Shown: piece by piece, positions 51,211 to 59,914 of the stretch
How the letters are laid out: every line of letters starts with the position of its first letter
Numbering within the stretch: the first letter of the stretch is position 1
From: Bacillus sp. FJAT-14578
GTDB lineage: Bacteria; Bacillota; Bacilli; Bacillales; Bacillaceae_H
Direction of reading: 5' to 3'
Length of the DNA: 64,000 bases
Assembly (NCBI RefSeq): GCF_000504165.1
Contig: NZ_AYSE01000006.1
Span: forward strand, 1-64,000
Notes under the pieces: model-generated
What the model was told of the DNA's origin: nothing
Seen by the model: only the letters and a program-made list of their open reading frames with translations
Databases searched by the model: none
Position numbers and translations under genes: made by a program

Positions 51211-52803
51211 TCAATTAAAATGCGTGATTGTCATATTTTTAAATACCGCTGTTCCGCCTTCGGCGAAGAGGGTAATGCCCTGATCCGCTGCATCAGGAAA
51301 GATTACATTTGAATGAACAATCTTTCCGTCATCCACAAAGACTTCAATACTGGATGTATCAACAAGAATTTTTAAGTGAACGTTCTGTTTGCTGCCATCG
51401 AAGGGAGCTTTGCTTTCTAAGTATCGTCCGCTTTTATCAGGGTGCCCTGTAAAGGCTCGATTGACATAGGAGTATGGCTGTTCGGTAAAAACACCGACCT
51501 CAATGTGCCTGTCTTTATCAGCTGATTCCCGAAGCCTTATGCCTGCATTTTTGAGCTCTGACCAGGAAATCTCTGTTTCCAGTTGATATACATCACCTGA
51601 TACTTTCAGAGTTTCAGAGCCATTTACGTTCATTTGTTCAATATAGTCTGTCGAATATGTCAGAGCATTGATCGCTCCGATTGGCTTTGAAGCTAAATAA
51701 TATTGATTGCCGCCCTCATGCTTCAGCTCAATTTGGCGAACAATCGAATCCATCCCGTTAAAACCCTCTTCCATTGTCGGGGTATCGTGCGCATAATCCC
51801 ATTTATTCATCCAAGCGAGAGCATATCGCCTCTTCAATTTATCGCTTGCTTTTCCATCCTCAAACGTTACTCCGCCATACCAGTCAAAACCATAATCCAA
51901 CCATTTGGGTTCGGAGTGATTAGGGGAAAATTCCCTTCCATTAAAATCGCCAGTCCAGTACGCATAAGTGTTTGGCCTACCAATCGCTTCTCCATTCGCA
52001 CTGACGCCCAGCACCCATCTTAATGTTCCGTTATTTGCCTGCATCAAATAAAAATCCGGGCACTCCACGGTCCCGATATTTTCCGTAAAGAAGCTACTGG
52101 TGTAATGCCAGTTTTTCAAGTTATGAGACTCATAAAACCCTACTTTCGATCCTTCTGCCATGACCATTACCCATTTATGATGGGTGCTGTCCCAGATGAT
52201 TTTCGGATCCCTAAAATCCTTTGTTCCGGGATTTGGCATAATCGGGTCGTCGCTGTAAGAGGTAAACGTTTTTCCGTTGTCTTTGCTGTACCATAGAAAT
52301 TGTTCCTGCTTTCCGTCATTGGCTGAGGGCTGGGTGACAATCGCCACAATGGCGCCTTTTCCAAATCCAGCTGTATTTTCCGAGTCGACAACGACAGACC
52401 CCGACCAAGGATCTCCATTTTTGTTCGTATATTTTGGAATGGCAATTCCTTCATCATTCCAATGCACTAAATCTTCGGACGCGGCATGCCGCCACTCCGT
52501 ACCATTTCCGTTTGGATAGTCCCGATTGTAAAGGTAATAGTAATGGTATTTTCCCCCATAGTAGATAGGCCTTTGAGGGTCGTTCTTCCATTTATCCGGC
52601 ACGGTAAAATGATATTGTGCCCGGTATGAATGTTCTTTAGTTGTTGTTGATTTCTGCGGCTTATTTATAGGCTGTTCTTTATTTATTTGATTTGACTTAT
52701 AGTCTTGGTAAAAAATGAACCCAATTAAACTCGTTAAAGACAAGCAAATCATCAATAAACCCAAAAGCATATAACCTTTCTTTTTACATCTCTTTTTATT
52801 CAT
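51211..52803 (-). CDS. levB: Endolevanase, LevB-like (GH32)
   Basis: This 530-aa secreted or membrane-anchored protein has an N-terminal hydrophobic segment at about 11-32 and a five-bladed GH32 propeller. The nucleophile is Asp75 in KWKNDPQRPI, the transition-state stabiliser Asp199 in FRDPK, and the acid/base Glu247 in VECPD. A C-terminal beta-sandwich follows. It is colinear with B. subtilis LevB, which cuts levan mainly to levanbiose. It follows sacB by about 110 bp, separated by a terminator hairpin that may set the sacB:levB ratio. A GGTGAG site precedes the ATG. Confidence 0.92.
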   Translation of the reverse strand: MNKKRCKKKGYMLLGLLMICLSLTSLIGFIFYQDYKSNQINKEQPINKPQKSTTTKEHSYRAQYHFTVPDKWKNDPQRPIYYGGKYHYYYLYNRDYPNGNGTEWRHAASEDLVHWNDEGIAIPKYTNKNGDPWSGSVVVDSENTAGFGKGAIVAIVTQPSANDGKQEQFLWYSKDNGKTFTSYSDDPIMPNPGTKDFRDPKIIWDSTHHKWVMVMAEGSKVGFYESHNLKNWHYTSSFFTENIGTVECPDFYLMQANNGTLRWVLGVSANGEAIGRPNTYAYWTGDFNGREFSPNHSEPKWLDYGFDWYGGVTFEDGKASDKLKRRYALAWMNKWDYAHDTPTMEEGFNGMDSIVRQIELKHEGGNQYYLASKPIGAINALTYSTDYIEQMNVNGSETLKVSGDVYQLETEISWSELKNAGIRLRESADKDRHIEVGVFTEQPYSYVNRAFTGHPDKSGRYLESKAPFDGSKQNVHLKILVDTSSIEVFVDDGKIVHSNVIFPDAADQGITLFAEGGTAVFKNMTITHFN

Positions 52804-52841
52804 GAATACTCACCACGCTTATCAGCATTTCTGTCATATAG

Positions 52842-52885
52842 AAAAAAAGAAAATGCCTGCTAAAGCGGAGGCATTTTCTTTTTTT
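52842..52885. terminator. Strong sacB-levB intercistronic terminator
   Basis: AAAAAAAGAAAATGCCT pairs with AGGCATTTTCTTTTTTT over 17 bp. The same layout works on either strand. It lies 30 bp after the sacB stop and allows partial read-through to levB. Confidence 0.85.
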
Positions 52886-52914
52886 ATTTGATGTGTAGGG
52901 GGAGGCACATTTTA

Positions 52915-54378
52915 TTATTCGTTAATTGTTAATTGTCCTTGTTCAAGGATGCTGTCTTCTACAACAGAAGTTTTTGATCCTTTAATGTTAAGTAAAAAGC
53001 TTGGAGCAAAAGTAGAATGGTGATCTTCAAAGTAGCCTCTGTTTGTCATATAGCTTGTAATTACTACATTATCACCTTTAACTTGCGGAATGGCAAAGTG
53101 AGCATAAGTCCAAGTAATATCATATGGATTCAAATCCTGATGCAGTACAAGTCCTGTATCATTTAATGGCTTGTATGGACCAGTCAAAGAATCAGAAACG
53201 TAACCTAACATGTAAATGTCTTCTTTATCAATGCCATCAACGAACATTTTAGCTCCTCTTGAGCTTGTGAACATATACCATTTACCATCCTTTTTAAATA
53301 CATTCGCCCGTTCAATTTCATCTGTTACTGTATTAGAAGCAATTAATGGTTTCATGACTTTTTTCAATGTATAATCATCATTTAATTCAATGATACCTAG
53401 TGCACCATTTGATAATGAAGAACCATATTTGCTTGGGCTTTGAAGCAATTTAGCTCTTTCTGCTTCGAAGAACTTTTGGCTGCCGCCATAAAATGCTTTA
53501 TTATTAAACTGTTCTTCACCTTGGTAACCAGCTTCTATTCCTGTATTTGCTTCAAATACAAGGTATTTTTTACCGTTGTCTTCTACATAATGAGGATCTC
53601 TTAATGTATGGTTATCATCAAAGTTTCCGTTACCGAATGCTTGGTTCATGGTTTGATAGTATTTACCATCCCCATCAAAGATTGATTTGAAATCTTCTAC
53701 TCCATCCACTTTAAGTGTATTAGCGTCTGGTTGAGATACATTGATTTGAGCTGTTGTTAATGTTTGTTTACCAAAATATCCTTTTGATTCATCCCAAATT
53801 GAGCGATTTGTATAGAACAAGCGAACTTTTCCATCAGAAGTTAAAGTTGCAGATCCAGACCATTCTTCAGCTTGATTATGAAGAATAGGATCATTTGTAT
53901 TATATTTATCGCTGTCTTTAAATACTCTTCCAGCACATTTCCAAGCGTCAATTGAATTATCGCCTACTTTTTTATAAAACAAGTAAACAAATGTGTCCGA
54001 TCCTCTTTTAGGGTCGCCTGCTAAACCAAATACGATTTCGTAGCCATTATAGGTTGCCGCTGTGCCATCAGCATTTTGTAATGGCCAAGTATCCCACACG
54101 TCTAATTCAATTTTGTTGCCATTCTCATCATACTTGATGGCTGAAGCAACGTTCTTGATTTTTGATGCATCGAATTGAGGTACTTTAAATTGTTCATTTG
54201 TTTGTTGCGCAGGTATTTTCAACGCATCAAAACGTGTAATGTGAGAAAAGCCATAATCTTCTTTGTAATCCATGCTGTCTTTTTGCTGCGCAAAGGTTTG
54301 TGGTCCACCAGCCCCTACTAAAATAGCTGTACTGAATGTTACGGCAGCTGCTTGTTTAGCCAATCTTTTGAAGTTCAT
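52915..54378 (-). CDS. sacB: Levansucrase (GH68)
   Basis: This 487-aa secreted levansucrase has a signal peptide ending near AQTFA-type residues at 28-30. The catalytic triad is Asp96 (VWDTWPL), Asp261 (LRDPHYV) and Glu356 (DEIERANV). The calcium-site region and the C-terminal SILEQGQLTINE are as in B. subtilis SacB. It converts sucrose to levan and glucose outside the cell. AAGGAGG precedes the ATG. I see no clear SacY-type antiterminator site upstream. Confidence 0.96.
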   Translation of the reverse strand: MNFKRLAKQAAAVTFSTAILVGAGGPQTFAQQKDSMDYKEDYGFSHITRFDALKIPAQQTNEQFKVPQFDASKIKNVASAIKYDENGNKIELDVWDTWPLQNADGTAATYNGYEIVFGLAGDPKRGSDTFVYLFYKKVGDNSIDAWKCAGRVFKDSDKYNTNDPILHNQAEEWSGSATLTSDGKVRLFYTNRSIWDESKGYFGKQTLTTAQINVSQPDANTLKVDGVEDFKSIFDGDGKYYQTMNQAFGNGNFDDNHTLRDPHYVEDNGKKYLVFEANTGIEAGYQGEEQFNNKAFYGGSQKFFEAERAKLLQSPSKYGSSLSNGALGIIELNDDYTLKKVMKPLIASNTVTDEIERANVFKKDGKWYMFTSSRGAKMFVDGIDKEDIYMLGYVSDSLTGPYKPLNDTGLVLHQDLNPYDITWTYAHFAIPQVKGDNVVITSYMTNRGYFEDHHSTFAPSFLLNIKGSKTSVVEDSILEQGQLTINE

Positions 54379-54534
54379 CGTCTTCCTCCTTGAATATGTA
54401 TTAGTAAGATAAGAAATGGATAGTAATAACTAGCAGTAATACCACCGCATTTCCTTTATTAATTAGAATTATAGAGGAGTGCTGATTTAGTGGGTATGGC
54501 ATAGATTGATTGGAATTTAGTCTTATATTGATTT

Positions 54535-54577
54535 AGAACAGTTGGGATGGCCGCTCTTTGGCCATCCCAACTGTTCT
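54535..54577. other. Perfect 18-bp inverted repeat upstream of sacB
   Basis: AGAACAGTTGGGATGGCC and its exact inverse are separated by 7 bases. There is no T-run on either side. It lies about 160 bp upstream of the sacB start and 420 bp from the convergent stop at 55001. It could be a regulatory or mobile-element relic. Confidence 0.6.
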
Positions 54578-54711
54578 AACCTAAGCGGATGACTGATTTT
54601 AAAAGGGCCTCGATGGGGTTAAGATGTGTCGAGTTATAAAGTGAAAGTTATAAAACAAGGCTCTTTTCTAAAAGATTGTTGTTTTTAGATAGGTTTCTTG
54701 AAAGATAACCA

Positions 54712-54852
54712 TTTAAGGTTGGTTGGAGCGGAAGGTGCGAGACTCCAGCGGGAGCAGCGGGACAGGTGAGACCCCACAGGCTGTAAGCCGAGGAGGCTCA
54801 CCGCACGCCCCGCGGAAAGCGAGCAACCTGGAGCGGAAATCAACCACTCCCC
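54712..54852. repeat. Structured intergenic repeat common in Bacillaceae
   Basis: This G+C-rich block has GGTTGGAGCGGAAGGTGCGA, GACTCCAGCGGGAGCAGCGG, GACAGGTGAGACCCCACAGG and GAGCGGAAATCAACC. From memory, this block occurs many times in Bacillus-group genomes and is often misannotated as a small protein. Several internal inverted repeats suggest a folded RNA or DNA. No gene is seen in 54578-55000. Confidence 0.75.
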
Positions 54853-55000
54853 ACTACTTCTTAAATAGCAACAAAATTTACGAAAACAGCCTAAAACAAA
54901 AAAGCCCCCAAAAGGAGGCAGAAAAATATATAAATCTATTAGGAATCAAGTGGTCGAGTTATATTAAGATGATCGTGAAACGGACAGATTCCAGAAGAGT

Positions 55001-56284
55001 CTATTCCATATTTAACTTTGCCTTGTCCCAAGATTTCTGAAACTCATGCAGTAATTGCTCACGATTAAGCTGCTTTCCAACATACAATTGCATCGCCAGT
55101 CCAAATTCTTCTCTGACGCCAACCGGGAAGTTAAACCAGTTGGAATCTACGGTTTTCCCTGCTTGATAGTAAGCAATCGTTTCATTGGCAAGCGGTCCTA
55201 TATTTTCCATTTTTATGTTTTTAAACGCAGGGATAAATTTGAACTCCTCGGTCATAAACCTTTTCCCCTGCTCGGAAGAAACTATCCAGTTTAAAAACTT
55301 CTTCGCTTCTTTTTTCTTATCCGGTGTTGTTTGTTTGTTGACAACCCAATAGTTCGGTACGTTTACGACTAAAGCGTCATTCTTCTTTTCATCATTAATG
55401 GGCAGCGGCAGAAATCCGATATTCATATTCGGCGATAGTTGGTCAATCATCGGCTGAACCCAGTTTCCTTGCTGAATCATCGCTGCTTTTCCCGCGGCAA
55501 ATAAGCTGACTTCCATATTGTAATCTGTTGTGAGCGGATTATCATTTCCATATTTTAATGTGACATCGAGGAGATTTATGGTATCTTTGAACGTTTGATT
55601 GTTATAAATCTTTTCTTTCCCGTCATTTAATCCTTTTATAAAAGCGTTTGGATCTTCTTGCTGCGCAAAGGCAATATTCAACAGATGAACACCCAGCTTC
55701 CACTCCTCGTAATATCCGGTGGCGAAAGGCGTTATGCCCGCTTTTTGCAATTGTTCGGCTGCTGCTATTAATTCGGTCAACGTTGTTGGGGGCGTTTCAA
55801 TATCTGCCTTCTTAAATAAATCTTTATTATAGATGAATCCGTACCCTTCCAGGTTAAGTGGCATTCCGTAAATTTTTTGATCAAATGTCATTGGTTTTAA
55901 AGTATCTTGGTATGCATCTTCAACCCATGGCTGGTCCGAAAGATCCTCCAAATAGTTCTTCCACAGTACGGCATTTTCGTACCCGGTGTTCGTGAAAATA
56001 TCCGGGCTATCGCCAGCAGCAATCTGTGCCTTCAAGTCCGTTAGGTCATCAGCAGCACCGCCTACAGTGTGGATTCTAATATCAACATTTGGATGTTCCT
56101 TTTCATAAACGGCTGCCATTTGTTCAAACTGCGTCGAAATCTCCACTTTTGGATTTCGGATATCCAGCGTAATCTTTTGTTTTGGGGTTTCCGCTTCTTT
56201 TCGGTCAGGCTCTTTTATCGTAGTCCCGCAGGCTGAAAGTGATATACTCAAGATTGCCGCTAAAACGATGCGTAATGGTAACAT
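55001..56284 (-). CDS. MalE-type sugar-binding lipoprotein (SBP_bac_1) of a two-component locus
   Basis: This 427-aa lipoprotein has a signal peptide and lipobox SLSACGT with Cys19. It has the same core as the protein at 37856 ('GDSPDIFTNTGYENAVLW', 'LNLEGYGFIYNKDLFKKADI', KAAMIQQGNWVQPMIDQL). It follows the YesN-like regulator by 48 bp on the same strand and no permease or ATPase is present. It may serve a distant CUT1 importer or report an external sugar to the YesM-like kinase. The nearby levB/sacB genes make a fructan or sucrose-derived ligand plausible. GGGGTGAG precedes the ATG. Confidence 0.87.
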   Translation of the reverse strand: MLPLRIVLAAILSISLSACGTTIKEPDRKEAETPKQKITLDIRNPKVEISTQFEQMAAVYEKEHPNVDIRIHTVGGAADDLTDLKAQIAAGDSPDIFTNTGYENAVLWKNYLEDLSDQPWVEDAYQDTLKPMTFDQKIYGMPLNLEGYGFIYNKDLFKKADIETPPTTLTELIAAAEQLQKAGITPFATGYYEEWKLGVHLLNIAFAQQEDPNAFIKGLNDGKEKIYNNQTFKDTINLLDVTLKYGNDNPLTTDYNMEVSLFAAGKAAMIQQGNWVQPMIDQLSPNMNIGFLPLPINDEKKNDALVVNVPNYWVVNKQTTPDKKKEAKKFLNWIVSSEQGKRFMTEEFKFIPAFKNIKMENIGPLANETIAYYQAGKTVDSNWFNFPVGVREEFGLAMQLYVGKQLNREQLLHEFQKSWDKAKLNME

Positions 56285-56332
56285 TTTCTCACCCCATTTA
56301 TGTCTTATAAATTAGCAATTAGGGCGTATGTG

Positions 56333-57511
56333 TCAGAAGCTTCCCGTTTGTTGCCTTTTTTCACTGTTTCGGTATTCAAAAGGTGTTAGCCCAATGACTT
56401 TTTTGAATAGCTTTGAGAAGTATTTTTCATCCTGGTACCCGAGCATGAAGGAAATGGAGAGTATACTTTCATCGGTTTCTTTCAACCAATATTTTGCCTG
56501 ATCAATTCTTAGTTTCATAATGTATTTGGACAGGGTCATGCCCGTTTCTTGTTTAAACTTTCTCGAGATATGTTCACGGCTCAAGAAAAAACGGTTTGAA
56601 AGCTTTTCCAGCGTCAACTCTTCCATGTAATACGTATCTACATAGGCGACAATATTCCGCATGCGACAAGCATTGTCTAAATCGTTCAAACGATGAATCG
56701 CTCTGAAGTTTTGCTCTTCCACTGCCTTTTGCAAAGCTTTATACGAAATCGGAAGCTCCTCCAATGACTTCAATGATTCGCCATTAACAAGGCGGACAGG
56801 GATATCAAACTGTTGGCTGATCCATTCTTCGACGGATAGCCAGACCCCTTTTACGATCATCACGAGACAAAGACTATGGTCGGTCTGAAGTGCAAATGCA
56901 TTTCCCCATTCCTGATGGGCCAGCTCTTCGGCCAACAACTGAATATAAGGGGCGGAATGGTGCATTTGATAAAAAGAAATGAGTGTAAGCTCGTATTCAT
57001 CAGCCGGCGGAAGACATGAAACAATTTCAGCGGGATCGAAAAACTCCCCTATACAAGCCTCTGTCACGATTTGATTGATACGAAGCCTTTTCACATCCTC
57101 GTAAACTCCCGTTTCTTTGTATTGGCGGTCTTCCTCTTCATTCGCCCAAGACCTAACGGCTTCTGCCAAGGTGTTATTAAAAGATTCATCCTCAATCGGT
57201 TTTAATAAATAATCGAAGCTGTTGTGCTTGATAGCTTTTCGCATAAAGGAATAATCGTCAAATCCCGTAATTAAAATGACCTTACCGGGATAAGAAATGC
57301 TGTCGAGCCACTCAATCATTTCGATCCCGCTCATGCCAGGCATTTTTATGTCGGTAAAAATGATCTCTGGACTTTCTCTTTGTATGATTCTTTTTGCTTC
57401 TTCACCGTTACTTGCCTCGAATAAGTCCGTAATACCGTATTTCTCCCACTGGCCCAACTGGCGTATGACATAACGCACATTGTATTCATCATCTACAATG
57501 AGAGCCTTCAT
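56333..57511 (-). CDS. YesN-like response regulator (receiver plus AraC DNA-binding domain)
   Basis: This 392-aa protein has an N-terminal receiver (acidic DDE near residues 7-9, phosphosite Asp in IIFTDIKMPG near 55, Lys in YLLKPI near 103), a middle linker and a C-terminal AraC-type double helix-turn-helix ('LSNRFFLSREHISRKFKQET', then ISFMLGYQDEKYFSKLFKKV). AAGGAGG precedes the ATG. It sits 76 bp after the YesM-like kinase gene and is surely its partner. Likely targets are sugar-uptake genes such as the adjacent binding protein. Confidence 0.92.
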   Translation of the reverse strand: MKALIVDDEYNVRYVIRQLGQWEKYGITDLFEASNGEEAKRIIQRESPEIIFTDIKMPGMSGIEMIEWLDSISYPGKVILITGFDDYSFMRKAIKHNSFDYLLKPIEDESFNNTLAEAVRSWANEEEDRQYKETGVYEDVKRLRINQIVTEACIGEFFDPAEIVSCLPPADEYELTLISFYQMHHSAPYIQLLAEELAHQEWGNAFALQTDHSLCLVMIVKGVWLSVEEWISQQFDIPVRLVNGESLKSLEELPISYKALQKAVEEQNFRAIHRLNDLDNACRMRNIVAYVDTYYMEELTLEKLSNRFFLSREHISRKFKQETGMTLSKYIMKLRIDQAKYWLKETDESILSISFMLGYQDEKYFSKLFKKVIGLTPFEYRNSEKRQQTGSF

Positions 57512-57587
57512 ATGTTCATCCTCCTTACTGCTTACTTATGGGTAAAAAAGTGATCTAGTTTGATGGCTTGTATGAACATTTAACAAT

Positions 57588-59366
57588 CTAATCATCAGCA
57601 AGCTTTGAATCTAGCGGAATAACTAGTCGAACTAAAAAACCTTCTCCTTGTTTCGCATCTATTTCTAAGCCGGCTTCTGGACCATAATTTAAGACCAATC
57701 GATCATGGATATTTTTTAGGCCAATATGCTCCTTTGAATAAGATCCTTCATAGGGTTTTGTATAAATATTTTTTCGTAATGTTTGCAATTCCGCAGATGT
57801 CATACTTGGTCCGTTATTTTCTACCACGAGGTGAAGCGTTTCTCCCTGTATTTCTCCATAGATGTGTAAGTGTGCATCATAGAAGCCTTCTTCATAACAG
57901 TGTTTAAAGAAATTTTCGACGAGCGGCTGAAGGGTCATACTTGGAATCGTCATATCAAGAATCGTCTCGTTCACATTTATCGTGTAGCTCAAATTGTTCC
58001 CAAAACGCTCCGTTTGTAGAGATAGGTATGTTTTGATATAATCGATTTCCTCTCGGACCAACATCCATTGATCCGCCCGTATGGAGTATCGCATCATTTT
58101 GGATAAGGAGGTTACCAATTGATAGACCTTTGGGGAATTGGATCTTAGAGCAACAGCACCTATCGTTTGTAGGGCATTGAATAAAAAGTGCGGATTCACC
58201 TGGGACTTTAATGCCCTTAATTGATTTTTTCTATTTTCAATTTCCAGTTTGTATTCACGTTCAATATGGAGATTAATCCGATTCATCATTTCCTCCATAT
58301 GTTGTTCCAGGTGCCCGATTTCATCTTGCCTGTTGTCATGAAAAGGAACATCCATATTGCCGGCTTCAATGCTCTGCACTTTTCTGCTGAGAAGCTTAAT
58401 TGGGCGGGTAATCTTGTAAGAAATAATGCCAATCATTAATAAACCCAATACTCCGACCCCTATCCCAACAAGTATGCTCGTATAGGCGGTCTGCCTGACA
58501 TCGTGAAATAATACGTGTTCGGGTGTTATCTTTACTAGCTTCCATTGACTTAGAGGTCCTGACAATGTTTTGGACAGGATGATATCAGCCCCTGTTTTAA
58601 CGCTTGTTGAATGAATCGACTTCAATAAGTTTGAAGCAACCGGTTTGCCGATAAGAGCTCGATCACTTGCATACATAACCCGGTTCTTCGAATCAATCAG
58701 CAATACGGACTCTTCATCATTCTGAACAAGGCTGTTACATAGGCGAGCATAAGCGTTTAACTCAAGATCAAGAGTAATGATTCCGAGAAATTCGTTTGAA
58801 AGCACATCTAATACTTTATGGTGAATGGTTGTAACCACCGTGTCCTCTGATTTGGGAACAATGGCAGCGTCATTATAATTCTCAATGCGATGTGGAGGCT
58901 CAATCACATACTTTGAATGGGAGTTATAAAGCTTTTTAATCGAATCTTGCTTTAGTAAACCCGGCTGGGATTTGCGGGCGCTGACCATTGCATTATAAAC
59001 CGTAAATGATTCTTTATTTTTATCAATATAAAAGCGGATCTGCCGAATTTCACTGCGCATGAGATAAAACGTCTCTATGCTGTTTTCCACGGCAATGGGG
59101 TTAAAATAAATGGAATCTTCAAACCCGTCTTTAAAAATCCGGAACAAATCAGGATTGCGGTATGAAACATTTGGAAGGCTGACTACGTCATGAAAATATT
59201 GCTCCAGTTCTGTTGACGCCTTCTCCATTTGATTGCGGCTGACTTCCAGCTCATGCTGCTCCACAAGCTTTTTTGTATGTCCATAAATGAAGAAAACAGA
59301 CAAGAAATACGGCAGGATGATAAAAATAAGAAGCATAAGAAATAAGCGACTTTGAATGCTTTTCAT
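57588..59366 (-). CDS. YesM-like sensor histidine kinase
   Basis: This membrane kinase of about 592 aa has TM1 near residues 8-28 and an extracellular Cache-like sensor of about 250 residues. TM2 (ILVGIGVGVLGLLMIGIISY) is followed by HAMP. The His_kinase domain has the phosphoacceptor in QVNPHFLFNALQ, and an HATPase with VENNGPS and GIGL-like IGLKNIHDRL completes the protein. The start at 59366 follows AAAGGAGC; an upstream in-frame ATG at 59399 has no site. It should sense an extracellular sugar, perhaps with the binding protein of the same operon, and phosphorylate the YesN-like regulator. Confidence 0.9.
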   Translation of the reverse strand: MKSIQSRLFLMLLIFIILPYFLSVFFIYGHTKKLVEQHELEVSRNQMEKASTELEQYFHDVVSLPNVSYRNPDLFRIFKDGFEDSIYFNPIAVENSIETFYLMRSEIRQIRFYIDKNKESFTVYNAMVSARKSQPGLLKQDSIKKLYNSHSKYVIEPPHRIENYNDAAIVPKSEDTVVTTIHHKVLDVLSNEFLGIITLDLELNAYARLCNSLVQNDEESVLLIDSKNRVMYASDRALIGKPVASNLLKSIHSTSVKTGADIILSKTLSGPLSQWKLVKITPEHVLFHDVRQTAYTSILVGIGVGVLGLLMIGIISYKITRPIKLLSRKVQSIEAGNMDVPFHDNRQDEIGHLEQHMEEMMNRINLHIEREYKLEIENRKNQLRALKSQVNPHFLFNALQTIGAVALRSNSPKVYQLVTSLSKMMRYSIRADQWMLVREEIDYIKTYLSLQTERFGNNLSYTINVNETILDMTIPSMTLQPLVENFFKHCYEEGFYDAHLHIYGEIQGETLHLVVENNGPSMTSAELQTLRKNIYTKPYEGSYSKEHIGLKNIHDRLVLNYGPEAGLEIDAKQGEGFLVRLVIPLDSKLADD

Positions 59367-59551
59367 GTGGTGATGCTCCTTTTGTTCATGACATCCCATT
59401 TATTTAGGTCAATTTAGAAAATTCGACATAACCAAAGAACGACCATGCACTCTTGTATTTAAATCTAATTCTATTTGATTATGTCGTCAACATTGCAGGA
59501 TTGGGGAAGAAACAGACAGATAATGATCCGCTTTCCCTTTATAACGCGGTT

Positions 59552-59565
59552 TGACAGCGATTACA
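59552..59565. promoter_or_regulatory. cre site 1 upstream of the yesM-like operon
   Basis: TGACAGCGATTACA fits the cre consensus TGWNANCGNTNWCA at every position. It lies about 190 bp upstream of the kinase start. Confidence 0.6.
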
Positions 59566-59573
59566 AAAAGAAA

Positions 59574-59587
59574 TGAGAACGCTCACA
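59574..59587. promoter_or_regulatory. cre site 2 upstream of the yesM-like operon
   Basis: TGAGAACGCTCACA also fits the consensus fully, 22 bp from site 1, which is about two helical turns. The remaining 59588-59914 contains an AGAGGAGG site followed by a start-less open frame and nothing else I can support. Confidence 0.6.
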
Positions 59588-59914
59588 CAAAAGGGTAAAA
59601 TGAAACTTAGGCACTATTAGAGGAGGAATTGTTACAAAAATTGGGTATATACGATTAATTTTTGTAATAATCAGGTGTTATTTAGACAATACTCCAAAAA
59701 TGATAAGAATGGCTCGAATGAATCTGATTATGGGAACGGAAACAGACGTCCCTCTTTTATTGTCAGGATAACTGAAAAAGAGGAATATTGTACGCGCTTT
59801 AACACCAGGTAGAGAATTGTTTCTCCGCCAATTCGCACACATTACGTTATATCAGGATAGAAATCATCTATCAGCAGAAAATAGAAAAAATGGGATAAAC
59901 GGGAGGGAACAAGG

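Noticed and set aside
54723..55040. Plus-strand 105-codon frame across the structured repeat
   Set aside because: It translates the G+C-rich Bacillaceae repeat and then runs into the 3' end of the binding-protein gene. Composition is not protein-like. Such frames are known misannotations of this repeat.
59629..59769. Open frame after an AGAGGAGG site upstream of purF
   Set aside because: The frame (VTKIGYIRLIFVIIRCYL) has no ATG, GTG or TTG at correct spacing and no recognised family. The in-frame TTG option stops after nine codons.
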